A stretch of DNA of 64,000 nucleotides from Cytophagaceae bacterium (lineage in GTDB: Bacteria > Bacteroidota > Bacteroidia > Cytophagales > Spirosomataceae): the NCBI GenBank assembly GCA_947450365.1, contig CANFVE010000009.1, positions 29,657-93,656 on the forward strand, written 5' to 3'. Shown piece after piece: positions 57,401 through 64,000 of this stretch. Numbering within the stretch: position 1 is the stretch's first letter; each line of letters starts with the position of its first letter. The position numbers were made by a program, and so were the translations under genes. Below the pieces are notes generated by a model. The model was not told the DNA's origin. It ran no database searches and saw only the letters and a list, made by a program, of their open reading frames with translations.

Positions 57401-57668
57401 TAAATCGCTGGGGATTGGAAAATTAGTGGGGCAGGTCACGAATGGTTCCGTGATATCCACTGGGGGAAAAGCGCTGATCGATGGTTCGTTTATTCGCTTA
57501 CCGGGTCGAGGTTGGTTTACCAAGACCACCGATAAGAATCAGGAATTAGGAGCTGCGGTACCGGATATTATCGTTGACAATGAACCTGATTGGATCGCGA
57601 AAGGAACAGATGAACAATTAAAAGTGGCTACTAAGGAATTATTGAAAGACCTTGATGCCAAAAAATAA
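54426..57668 (+). CDS. tricorn-like S41-family serine protease
   Basis: This encodes 1080 residues. A signal peptide (1-19) is followed by a TolB/WD40-like double beta-propeller (about 25-560, with NPDGSKIAFSFQGDIW, FSPDGKQIAFNGQRFG). An Ala/Pro/Lys-rich linker (about 545-580), a PDZ domain (about 770-850, YVGVEISPEEQGMRIMRVIP) and an S41 catalytic domain with RYNGGGSTTDYLM (near 917) follow. EGSYSNAEIF carries the likely nucleophile Ser983. It resembles archaeal tricorn but is exported, so it degrades peptides in the periplasm or outside. A terminator follows. Confidence 0.92.
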   Translation: MKKTLTTIALSACFGMLQAQNPLILRQPAINPDGSKIAFSFQGDIWTVATQGGKASRLTIHEAYESNPVFSPDGKQIAFNGQRFGENDLFSIPAEGGPSKRMTFHSVADNLASWHSNGQLFFTTNREFKQIERPQEIYSISANGGTEKRVLDALGYEPSLSPDGKLMAFVRGDINPVAREAYDGSSNRDIWIYNTQSKSFAKLNAFKTNDIQPQWGPNHLLYFLSSQDGSYNIYRLALDANGKQTGTPERLTNFKNESIRHFSLSADGQSIVFEKDTHIYTMKTAKGSPTVVHVEISTDERLDASEEKTYASEANQFSVSPSGEFVALNIRGEIFVKSVDKENPRSINASNHPFRDIQPTWLSDKALLFLSDRKNGNYDLYLYRSADTTETNIFKSLKHELIALTNTLEDESNVSISPDGKKITYVRGKGTFILADIDAKGKISKERILSNGWNPPSDLAWSPDNKWVAYAATDLYFNQEVFIASTTEKEFKPVNVSMHPRTDRNPVWSPDGSKLGFISERSVEKSADIVFVWLRKEDAEKEKQDWLEKDKPKPESPAAAAVSAGSAKPDAPKKAMKDILIDLDKIHERIVRVTTFPGDERELAISKDGDTFYYTTNSSTAKGRDLYSIKWDGSDLKEITKGGSNPGNIAMDKDGKYLYYSRMGGGIARIDVKTSMTENFPYVAKMKINYLEERTQLFEEAWRTIRDGFYDPKFHGHDWKALHDKYKERCIYASTSTDFRDMFNLMLGELNSSHMGFTTPERLKTQRESTAYVGVEISPEEQGMRIMRVIPGSPADKVASKLAVGELISSVNGETISNDKNFYALLTGLVNEKVALQVIGKDGKSRDVAMRLTNNLADELYEEWVDNRKKMVDELSKGRLGYLHIRGMDFPSFETVEREFTAAGYGKEGMIIDVRYNGGGSTTDYLMTILNYKQHAYTIPRGASENLEKDKLKFRDYYPVGERLVYAAWTKPSIALCNEGSYSNAEIFSHAYKSLGIGKLVGQVTNGSVISTGGKALIDGSFIRLPGRGWFTKTTDKNQELGAAVPDIIVDNEPDWIAKGTDEQLKVATKELLKDLDAKK

Positions 57669-57673
57669 GCCTT

Positions 57674-57702
57674 AAAAGCCACCCCAATCGGGTGGCTTTT
57701 TT
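57674..57702 (+). terminator. intrinsic terminator after the tricorn-like gene
   Basis: AAAAGCCACCC (57674-57684) pairs perfectly with GGGTGGCTTTT (57690-57700) over a 5-base loop, and the T-run continues to 57702. Confidence 0.9.
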
Positions 57703-57787
57703 GTTAACAAATTTTAACAATTAGCCTCATAACAGCCTCAGTAAAAAAAATTAAATTGAGAATTAAACTCTAATATCCGATCAATTT

Positions 57788-59425
57788 ATGAAGCTATTTG
57801 GCAAGCTTTTACTCCTTTTGCTATTCCCCTACCTTTCTTTTGCGCAAAAATATTCGATTATTTTAGGTCGACCGACCGACAAAACCATGACGCTAAGTGT
57901 CCTTTTTGATCAAAATGCGGAATATTTTGTCGAATATGGGACTCAAAGTGGGGTCTATCCAACGAAAACAAGTGTTTATGCCGATAATGCATCGGTGCCC
58001 AGAGAATTCGATTTGGAGGGTTTAACGAAAAACACACGGTATTTTTACCGAATGCGATACCGCTTAAAAGGCGCTACAAATTATACGTCAACTCCGGAGT
58101 ATAATTTCATGACACCGCGGGATCCAGGGAACGGATTTACGTTTACCGTTGAGGCGGATGAACATTTGTATGATAAAAAAGGGGTAGATAATTTATATCG
58201 AATATGTCTGGAAAATCAGTTGAAGGACAAGCCCGATTTCATGCTTTCGTTGGGAGATACCTTTGGCGATGACCATAATCCTACGACGATCACCTCACTT
58301 GAATTAAAAACGCTTCATGCCAATTATCGGCCATTTTTAGGCAATATCGCCCATTCTGTTCCCTTTTATTTTGGTATGGGAAATCATGAGGGAGAAAATA
58401 ATTTTTATATCAAACAAGTACCACCCAATAATTTAACGGTTCAAGCGACACTTTGGCGCAAATATTATTATCCAAACCCTTCGCCCAATTCCTTTTATTC
58501 GGGAAACCAAGAAATTGAAGACTACGGAGTCGGTAATCCGGAGAATTACTATGCCTGGACGTGGGGAGACGCTCTTTTTGTGGTATTGGATGCCTATCGC
58601 TATCAATCTGTGGATGGAAGTTCGGATAAACCCAAAAGCTGGGATTGGACGTTAGGGAAAAAACAATACGATTGGATGCGAAATACAATCGAGGGAAGTA
58701 AGGCGAAATACAAATTTGTGTTTGCTCATCACATCCGAGGTCAAGACCGGGGAGCCTTGACAAATGCCAAATTATATGAATGGGGTGGATATGATGGAGA
58801 TGGAAAAACGTATTCATTCGATAAAAACAGACCTGGGTGGGGCAAACCCATCCATCAGGTTTTTAAGGATTCAGGCGTGACTATATTTTTCCAAGGACAT
58901 GACCATTTATTTGCCAAGGAAGATTTGGATGGAATGGTATATCAAGAAGTACCTATGCCAAGCGATTCGACGTATGAAATTGGCATGCTAGCCAATGCAG
59001 ATGCGTATACCGCTAATCAAAAGGGGGGTGCGGGACATATTCGGGTACAGGTAAATCCGGACAATGTGAAGGTTGATTTTGTTCGCGCCTATTTACCTGC
59101 AGATACCAAAACAGGTGGTCGACAAAATCAGGAAATTGGATTTTCGTACACACTAGGAACTGTGAAGGAGCCTGTGGTTTTGGCAACATGGACGGAGGAC
59201 AAAGAATTACAAATTCACCCGAATCCAGCGAATGAACAATTATTTATTCAAATACCTCCGGGCCTCGGGAAAGCTAATTTTCAATTGTACTCGATGGCAG
59301 GCCAATTAGTCCTCACGAGCAATCAGCCTGACATATCCGTCAAAAAAATTCCGGATGGTCTTTATTTAATTGTGGTTGAAACCGAAAACAAGATCCTGAA
59401 ACAAAAAATTGTCATTAAGCATTAA
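57788..59425 (+). CDS. secreted Fn3-metallophosphoesterase, probable T9SS cargo (paralogue 1)
   Basis: This encodes 545 residues. After the signal peptide (1-19) comes a fibronectin-III-like domain (about 20-110), then a calcineurin-like phosphoesterase domain with all metal blocks: EADEH (Asp124, His126), LGDTF (Asp157), GNHEG (Asn199, His200), FAHHIRG (His314/315) and QGHDH (His371, His373). The C terminus (about 470-545, IHPNPANEQLFIQIP, DGLYLIVVETENKILKQK) is a type A T9SS sorting domain. It is a paralogue of the next gene and begins a four-gene run. Substrate unknown. Confidence 0.9.
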   Translation: MKLFGKLLLLLLFPYLSFAQKYSIILGRPTDKTMTLSVLFDQNAEYFVEYGTQSGVYPTKTSVYADNASVPREFDLEGLTKNTRYFYRMRYRLKGATNYTSTPEYNFMTPRDPGNGFTFTVEADEHLYDKKGVDNLYRICLENQLKDKPDFMLSLGDTFGDDHNPTTITSLELKTLHANYRPFLGNIAHSVPFYFGMGNHEGENNFYIKQVPPNNLTVQATLWRKYYYPNPSPNSFYSGNQEIEDYGVGNPENYYAWTWGDALFVVLDAYRYQSVDGSSDKPKSWDWTLGKKQYDWMRNTIEGSKAKYKFVFAHHIRGQDRGALTNAKLYEWGGYDGDGKTYSFDKNRPGWGKPIHQVFKDSGVTIFFQGHDHLFAKEDLDGMVYQEVPMPSDSTYEIGMLANADAYTANQKGGAGHIRVQVNPDNVKVDFVRAYLPADTKTGGRQNQEIGFSYTLGTVKEPVVLATWTEDKELQIHPNPANEQLFIQIPPGLGKANFQLYSMAGQLVLTSNQPDISVKKIPDGLYLIVVETENKILKQKIVIKH

Positions 59426-59426
59426 T

Positions 59427-61133
59427 ATGAAAATACTTATTTTGCTGTGTTTAATGGGATGGGCGTTGCCGAGTATAGGTCAAAAAATCGTTTACAAGGA
59501 ATTCCTTGGAAAGCCTACCCAGAAGTCTATCGCCATGAAGGTGTTTTTCGATGCTCTAGTCGAAATAAGTGTACAATATGGCCTTAGTTCAGGAAAATAT
59601 ACCATGGAAAGTCCCTGGCAAGCAGTAAATGCGAATGAAGCTGGGGAAATCATATTGTCAAATTTGACTGCAAATACGACCTATTTTTATCGTCTTCAAT
59701 ATCGAGTGCCAAACAGTGCGGCCGTTTCCTTTCGACCAGAATATAAATTTCAAACACAGCGTTCGGTCAATACAAGCTTTACTTTTGTTGTCCAATCGGA
59801 TCCTCATTTGGATGAACAAAGTGATTCGGCCTTGTTTCGTTTATGTTTAAAAAACCAGTTGGCCGACAAACCCGATTTCATGCTCGATCTAGGCGATATT
59901 TTAATGACGGACAAATTAAAAAATGCTGCTGGTAATATTCCGAGGGATACGATCACCTACCGAAGTTCTTTATTTCGAAATTACTATGAAACCATATCGC
60001 ATTCAGTACCCATCTTTATTTCCATGGGAAATCATGAGGGAGAATCCGGTTGGAACTTAAACAATACGGCCAATAATATCGCGGTATGGGGTACTTTAGA
60101 TCGAAAAAAATACTTTATGAATCCGTCTCCCAATGATTTTTATACGGGCGACCAAACGGTTCATCCCTATGTGGGATTGCGTGAGAACTATTATGAATTT
60201 ACTTGGGGAGATGCGCAATTCATCATTTTAGATCCCTATTGGTACACCCCTACAAAACCAGATGCGAATAACGGCTGGCGCTGGACCTTAGGAAAAACAC
60301 AATATGATTGGCTCCGAAATAGTTTAGAAAAAAGTAAATCGAAATTCAAATTCATTTTTGCACATCAATTGATTGGTGGCGATCCAAACGGTCGGGGTGG
60401 CATCGAATTCGCCGATCTCTATGAATGGGGCGGAAAAAATTTAAATGGTACGGATGGTTGGGCCACCAATCGCCCCGGTTGGTACAAACCCATCAAGGAC
60501 TTACTAACCGAAAACCGCGTGACCATATTCTTCCACGGCCATGATCATTTTTATGCCAAACAAGACAAGGATTGTTTGGTCTATCAAGAAACACCCCAAC
60601 CTAGCCATCCCGTATTTCTAACAGCAAATTCAGCCACAGAATATGGCTATTTGAAGGGAGATATTTATCCAAATGCAGGTCATTTACGGGTTACTGTTTC
60701 CGGGGATGGTGTAAAAGTAGATTATGTTCGTGCCTATTTACCAAAAAATGAAAGTGCTACTCGAAAAAACTTGGATGTTTCGGCTAGTTATTTTATTGCA
60801 ACGAAAAATTGTTACGACGATAAACCGAGCAATGTAGTCTTATGGAATGCCAATTATATCAATGAGGTGGTTTATCCAAACCCCCTTCGCCAACGAACAA
60901 CGCTTTCATTTACCTTATCGAAGCCTGATTTAATCAGTTTGTCGATTTTTAATGCGACAGGCCAACAAGTCAAACAATTAGTACGCGATAATCCCGTTCA
61001 AGATGGAAATTATCAAATCATTTGGGATGGTACCGATGACTCCAATCGTCCCTTGCCCCCCGGCCCATACATATACCAATTTTCTGGACCTCAGACCAGC
61101 ACAAAAACTGGCAAAATTATCCTAATCGACTAA
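59427..61133 (+). CDS. secreted Fn3-metallophosphoesterase with FlgD-like C-terminal domain (paralogue 2)
   Basis: This encodes 568 residues from ATG 59427, one base after the previous stop. It has the same layout and the same catalytic blocks as its neighbour: SDPH (Asp125, His127), LGDIL (Asp157), GNHEG (Asn202, His203), FAHQLIG and HGHDH. The C-terminal 85 residues differ: YPNPLRQRTTLSFTLSKPD and the DGTDDSNRPLPPGPYIYQF block form a FlgD-Ig-like domain, often also used as a T9SS signal. Tandem duplication with a change of C-terminal domain is the simplest history. Confidence 0.9.
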   Translation: MKILILLCLMGWALPSIGQKIVYKEFLGKPTQKSIAMKVFFDALVEISVQYGLSSGKYTMESPWQAVNANEAGEIILSNLTANTTYFYRLQYRVPNSAAVSFRPEYKFQTQRSVNTSFTFVVQSDPHLDEQSDSALFRLCLKNQLADKPDFMLDLGDILMTDKLKNAAGNIPRDTITYRSSLFRNYYETISHSVPIFISMGNHEGESGWNLNNTANNIAVWGTLDRKKYFMNPSPNDFYTGDQTVHPYVGLRENYYEFTWGDAQFIILDPYWYTPTKPDANNGWRWTLGKTQYDWLRNSLEKSKSKFKFIFAHQLIGGDPNGRGGIEFADLYEWGGKNLNGTDGWATNRPGWYKPIKDLLTENRVTIFFHGHDHFYAKQDKDCLVYQETPQPSHPVFLTANSATEYGYLKGDIYPNAGHLRVTVSGDGVKVDYVRAYLPKNESATRKNLDVSASYFIATKNCYDDKPSNVVLWNANYINEVVYPNPLRQRTTLSFTLSKPDLISLSIFNATGQQVKQLVRDNPVQDGNYQIIWDGTDDSNRPLPPGPYIYQFSGPQTSTKTGKIILID

Positions 61134-61135
61134 TC

Positions 61136-61678
61136 ATGAAAAAACTTGGTTTATTATTCATCACCTGCTTCCTATTTTCCTGTTCAAAGGAAGAAAGCGT
61201 AAGCCCTACTAGCCCGGCGACTAGTTTTGAAGCCTATAGTTCCACATTTAGCGCGAACGGAGAATTCCCTCAGAAATATACCTGCGATGGGGCCAGCATC
61301 TCCCCTGCCCTCGCCTGGAAAAACCCTCCTGCAGGCACCAAAGGATATGCCATCACCATGCACCACATTCCTCCCACGGGCGATAAACATGTGTATATGT
61401 GTGTGTATAACATCGCGTCAAGCGTCATGAGTTTCCCGGAAAATAGTACCACCATAGGTCTTTGGGGAATTAATACGGTCAATGGCAAAAACACCTACAC
61501 ACCTCCCTGTTCCCAAGGGCCAGGTGCAAAAATTTATGTGATAACGGTATATGCCTTGTCGGAACAACCGACCATCACCCTAGCCGCCAATAAAATCACC
61601 ATGGACGTTTTACTCGACGCAATTTCCACCAAAACACTCGCTAAATCCGTTTTATCCGTTTCTTATACCCGACCCTAA
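61136..61678 (+). CDS. divergent PEBP (YbhB/Raf-kinase-inhibitor-like) lipoprotein
   Basis: This encodes 180 residues. The lipoprotein signal has its acylated cysteine at residue 16 (CFLFSC). The PEBP fold is clear from GEFPQKYTCDGASISPALAW and the C-terminal VITVYALS strand. The usual anion-site motif Asp-Pro-Asp-x-Pro is replaced by MHHIPP (His76, His77), and the second conserved block with its Gly-Pro-Cys-Pro motif is altered to TYTPPCSQGPG. The ligand-binding site is therefore remodelled. It is one base before the YHYH gene and 2 bases after the second phosphoesterase gene. Function unknown. Confidence 0.85.
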   Translation: MKKLGLLFITCFLFSCSKEESVSPTSPATSFEAYSSTFSANGEFPQKYTCDGASISPALAWKNPPAGTKGYAITMHHIPPTGDKHVYMCVYNIASSVMSFPENSTTIGLWGINTVNGKNTYTPPCSQGPGAKIYVITVYALSEQPTITLAANKITMDVLLDAISTKTLAKSVLSVSYTRP

Positions 61679-61679
61679 C

Positions 61680-63038
61680 ATGAAAAAACTAGCCCTATGG
61701 ATATGTCTCATTTCCCCATTCTTGCTGCAAGGCCATGCAGGAGGACACTATGCGACAGGTGATTTATTGAAAATCTGGCATTTACAAAATGGCCAAACAA
61801 TCGAAGGAAATTTCGCCTATGGGAATTCTGAGGGTATTACGGTCGAACAATTACATGGTACCTTGCAAACCATTCTCTTGGCTAATCTTCAAACGGCTGA
61901 CCGAAAAATTGCCCAATTAAAAGTAAACCGATATAAATCCATTCATGGCCAAGCATTTACCGAAACCTTACCGAAGACGTCAAAACCTGCTTTTCCAGGA
62001 ATGCACTGGATTGCTTTCTTTTTATTTGCCACTTTGGCCTTACAAGTTTTTTCAGGTGATCATCAAAAAAAATGGCGCCAAGCGATTGGCCTCGCTTGTT
62101 TGTTTGTAGGTATTATCTGGGCTTGTAAAACAGAAACCGCCATCAGCCCGTCGAATTCAAGTACAACCACAACGACCCCGACCAAAACAAGTATTAGCTT
62201 TTTAGATTCCGCATTCGCTCCTTATAAAAAAACAATTAGTACAAATTATGATGACACCTATTATTATGTGAATTCGAATGGAATGCCTGAGCATAATATG
62301 ATGGTGGGAATTACGAGTTGGCAACAGCAAGTTCCCATCCCCCAGCCCTATTCTGGGTCCAACCACTGGTCTATTCCTTTAAAACCCGTATATGAAAGCA
62401 CGCCATTAAGTACCAAAACAAATTTCATGAAAGGCGCCGTGGCATTAGCCGTCAATGGAATTCCTATTTTTAACGCATTAAATAACCGAGGGGAAGATTC
62501 ATTTGCCATTGGCGAATTGGATCAATGGGGCGGCCACTGTGGACGTGCAGATGATTACCATTACCACGCAGCACCCATGCATTTAAGCAATACCTCCGGA
62601 TTAAAACCCATAGCCTTTGCATTAGACGGCTATGCCGTCTATGGCGCAAAAGAACCCGATGGAACAGCGATGAAAGCATTAGATGCCTACCATGGTCATG
62701 AATTATCCAATATGGCCTACCATTACCATGGGACTGCCGACTATCCCTATGTCATCGGTTCCATGCGAGGAAAGGTCAGTACCGATCCAGCAACTCCCGC
62801 GCCGGAGAATCAAATCCTGCCACAAGCATTCACAAATTCAGTCAGGCCAGCCTTGACTGCGCTAAAGGGTGCTACGATCACAAATTTTGAGACATTGTCC
62901 CCGACTGCCTATGTTTTGACCTATTCGTTAAATGCGAAAAAATACACAGTAAAATATAGTTGGGTTAATTCAACCTACACCTTTGTCTTCACAGACGGAG
63001 ATGGGAAACAAAGTACAGAAACGTATACGAGGAAATAA
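61680..63038 (+). CDS. membrane protein with N-terminal SHD1-like segment and C-terminal YHYH domain
   Basis: This encodes 452 residues. A signal peptide (1-20) is followed by an SLA1-homology-like segment (about 28-80; GQTIEGNFAYGNSEGITVEQ and LLANLQTADRKIA). Two hydrophobic helices (108-126, 134-149), a Ser/Thr/Pro linker (150-172) and a YHYH domain (about 190-365) follow. The histidine motifs are at 293-296 (DYHYHAAP) and 347-350 (AYHYHGT), together with the WGGHCGRADD segment. YHYH domains probably bind metal or small ligands, but no function is established that I know of. A hairpin follows the gene. Confidence 0.8.
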   Translation: MKKLALWICLISPFLLQGHAGGHYATGDLLKIWHLQNGQTIEGNFAYGNSEGITVEQLHGTLQTILLANLQTADRKIAQLKVNRYKSIHGQAFTETLPKTSKPAFPGMHWIAFFLFATLALQVFSGDHQKKWRQAIGLACLFVGIIWACKTETAISPSNSSTTTTTPTKTSISFLDSAFAPYKKTISTNYDDTYYYVNSNGMPEHNMMVGITSWQQQVPIPQPYSGSNHWSIPLKPVYESTPLSTKTNFMKGAVALAVNGIPIFNALNNRGEDSFAIGELDQWGGHCGRADDYHYHAAPMHLSNTSGLKPIAFALDGYAVYGAKEPDGTAMKALDAYHGHELSNMAYHYHGTADYPYVIGSMRGKVSTDPATPAPENQILPQAFTNSVRPALTALKGATITNFETLSPTAYVLTYSLNAKKYTVKYSWVNSTYTFVFTDGDGKQSTETYTRK

Positions 63039-63044
63039 AATCAA

Positions 63045-63074
63045 AAAGCACATTCTTATCGAAGAATGTGCTTT
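63045..63074. terminator. hairpin after the YHYH gene
   Basis: AAAGCACATTCTT (63045-63057) pairs perfectly with AAGAATGTGCTTT (63062-63074) over an ATCG loop, a 13-base stem. The T-run after it is short (TTT then CC), so termination may be incomplete. 63075-63229 contains a weaker ATGGC/GCCAT hairpin (63205-63220) that could end the convergent minus-strand gene. Confidence 0.65.
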
Positions 63075-63229
63075 CCAAACTCTGTGTGTTTGTGTTCTAA
63101 ATATCTTTAGAAATGGTTGATTTCTAAAAAGACAATCAAATATAAACAGACAAAACGAGACAGTCAAAAATGCTTACTGTCACAACAATGTCTCAAAATT
63201 AAATATGGCTTATTTGCCATAAAAAGCCA

Positions 63230-64000
63230 CTAAAATTCGGCTAGATACTGAAAAATTCCTACGTCAGATTTTGTCAACATTAATTTTTTTCTCAAACGGA
63301 TTCGAGAAAGTTCAATGGCTCGTACGGTTTGTCCCGTTAAACTTGAGATTTCCTTCGTACTCATATCTAAGCGAAGGAATGCACATAACCTACGTTCATT
63401 GCTGGATAAATTAGGATGCGCCGCAAATAAATTTTGAAAGAAATTGGCATGTATCCCAACAAACCTTTTTTCAAATTCATCCCAGTTTTTTGTGACACTA
63501 ATTTTTTCTAAATCTTTTGTAATGGAAGTTAAGATTTGAGAATTAAGTCCTTCGCCCTGTTGATTATTTTTAATTTTTTGAACGATTTGTTGTAATGTCT
63601 CATCCTTTTGCAAAGCTTGTAGAGCTTGCGAGGTCATTTGTTGGTGGGTTAATTCTAACTCATCCTTTAAATTTTCTTGCTGCTGATTTTCCTGAATCAA
63701 TAAATTGATTTCCTTACGAGCCATCATGGTATTCCAGATATAGAAAGCTGCAATGGCTAAAATCATACACACAAAAATGGCAATGAAGATGTTATTTTTT
63801 TGTTGCTGCTCCTCGATTTTAGATTTCTCCTTCTTAAAATTTCGTTGAATCGATTTTCGCTGTAATTCCTCCCGCGTAACCTGTTTCTTACTTAATTCTT
63901 TTTGTTCTAAATTCAGATTTAGATAATAGAACGCTTTTTCGAAACTTTTTTGGGCCTTAAAAATTTTATACAAATAATCACTGAATTCAACCTTCAAGTC
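63230..64000 (-). CDS. TPR / transmembrane / LuxR-type HTH regulator, partial (5' end outside the window)
   Basis: Only the C-terminal part, at least 255 residues, is present; the frame is open to the window edge and the true start lies beyond 64000. Visible from N to C are the end of a helical (TPR-like) region, a charged coiled coil, one transmembrane helix (IFIAIFVCMILAIAAFYIW), a second coiled coil and a C-terminal LuxR-like helix-turn-helix (LSSNERRLCAFLRLDMSTKE, LTGQTVRAIELSRIRLRKKL). This architecture is a common Bacteroidota membrane-bound regulator. Its operon and signal are outside the window. Confidence 0.8.
   Translation of the reverse strand, partial: DLKVEFSDYLYKIFKAQKSFEKAFYYLNLNLEQKELSKKQVTREELQRKSIQRNFKKEKSKIEEQQQKNNIFIAIFVCMILAIAAFYIWNTMMARKEINLLIQENQQQENLKDELELTHQQMTSQALQALQKDETLQQIVQKIKNNQQGEGLNSQILTSITKDLEKISVTKNWDEFEKRFVGIHANFFQNLFAAHPNLSSNERRLCAFLRLDMSTKEISSLTGQTVRAIELSRIRLRKKLMLTKSDVGIFQYLAEF

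Overview
This window looks like a chromosomal segment of a free-living Bacteroidota bacterium, most likely order Cytophagales (an Aquirufa/Spirosomaceae-like genome is my guess from protein style). The reasons are the short 287-residue primary sigma factor, outer-membrane and surface proteins with probable type IX secretion C-terminal domains, the HU/SPOR fusion protein, promoters of the TTTG-N19-TAnnTTTG type, and the near absence of Shine-Dalgarno sequences. Coding density is very high, with many 1-4 base overlaps. I see no insertion sequences, prophage, CRISPR array or rRNA genes. Two tRNA genes (Lys, Met) lie in the first 3.3 kb.

Layout. 1-11.2 kb is a housekeeping block: tRNA-Lys, holA, a SlyD-type isomerase, a dCMP-deaminase-family enzyme, tRNA-Met, a START-like protein with LptF, rpsO, pnp, rpoD and menD. 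11.2-13.7 kb holds a cyclophilin, a small unknown gene and an M61 peptidase. 13.9-22.4 kb is one long plus-strand run: a 1007-residue TPR protein, an outer-membrane barrel, an HU/SPOR envelope protein, a TonB-type protein, folC and trmB. 22.4-26.4 kb holds gapA, a 506-base regulatory-looking gap, dapD, a CvfB-like S1 protein, an XRE regulator, and then a tight cluster of DnaA boxes. 26.4-29.2 kb holds a MazG-like pyrophosphohydrolase and a two-component system. 29.2-33.3 kb holds a TPR protein and gyrA on the minus strand. 33.5-40 kb holds a secreted phosphoesterase with a convergent LacI regulator, a WD40/DivIVA-like/folB operon, a phosphopantetheinyl transferase and a SirB1-like protein. 40-43 kb is a nucleotide-sugar operon (galE, rfbB, rfbA). 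43-46.8 kb is a tight minus-strand operon clpS-recR-exported SOD-2OG oxygenase-chrA. 46.8-54.1 kb holds a sodium symporter, YceI, and a porin/alcohol dehydrogenase/YncE-phosphoesterase set. 54.4-57.7 kb is a tricorn-like protease. 57.8-63.0 kb is an export-directed operon of two paralogous metallophosphoesterases, a divergent PEBP lipoprotein and a YHYH-domain membrane protein. The window ends inside a LuxR-type regulator.

The two most interesting items are (1) the DnaA-box cluster at 26206-26302, a candidate replication origin or DnaA-titration site, and (2) the phosphoesterase/PEBP/YHYH operon, whose last two proteins have unusual features and no function I can name. A recurrent architectural oddity is intrinsic-terminator hairpins placed directly against the next start codon (3137, 8752, 24774) or inside coding sequence (11853-11880). 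All functional calls are from reading the sequence alone; no database search or computation was run.
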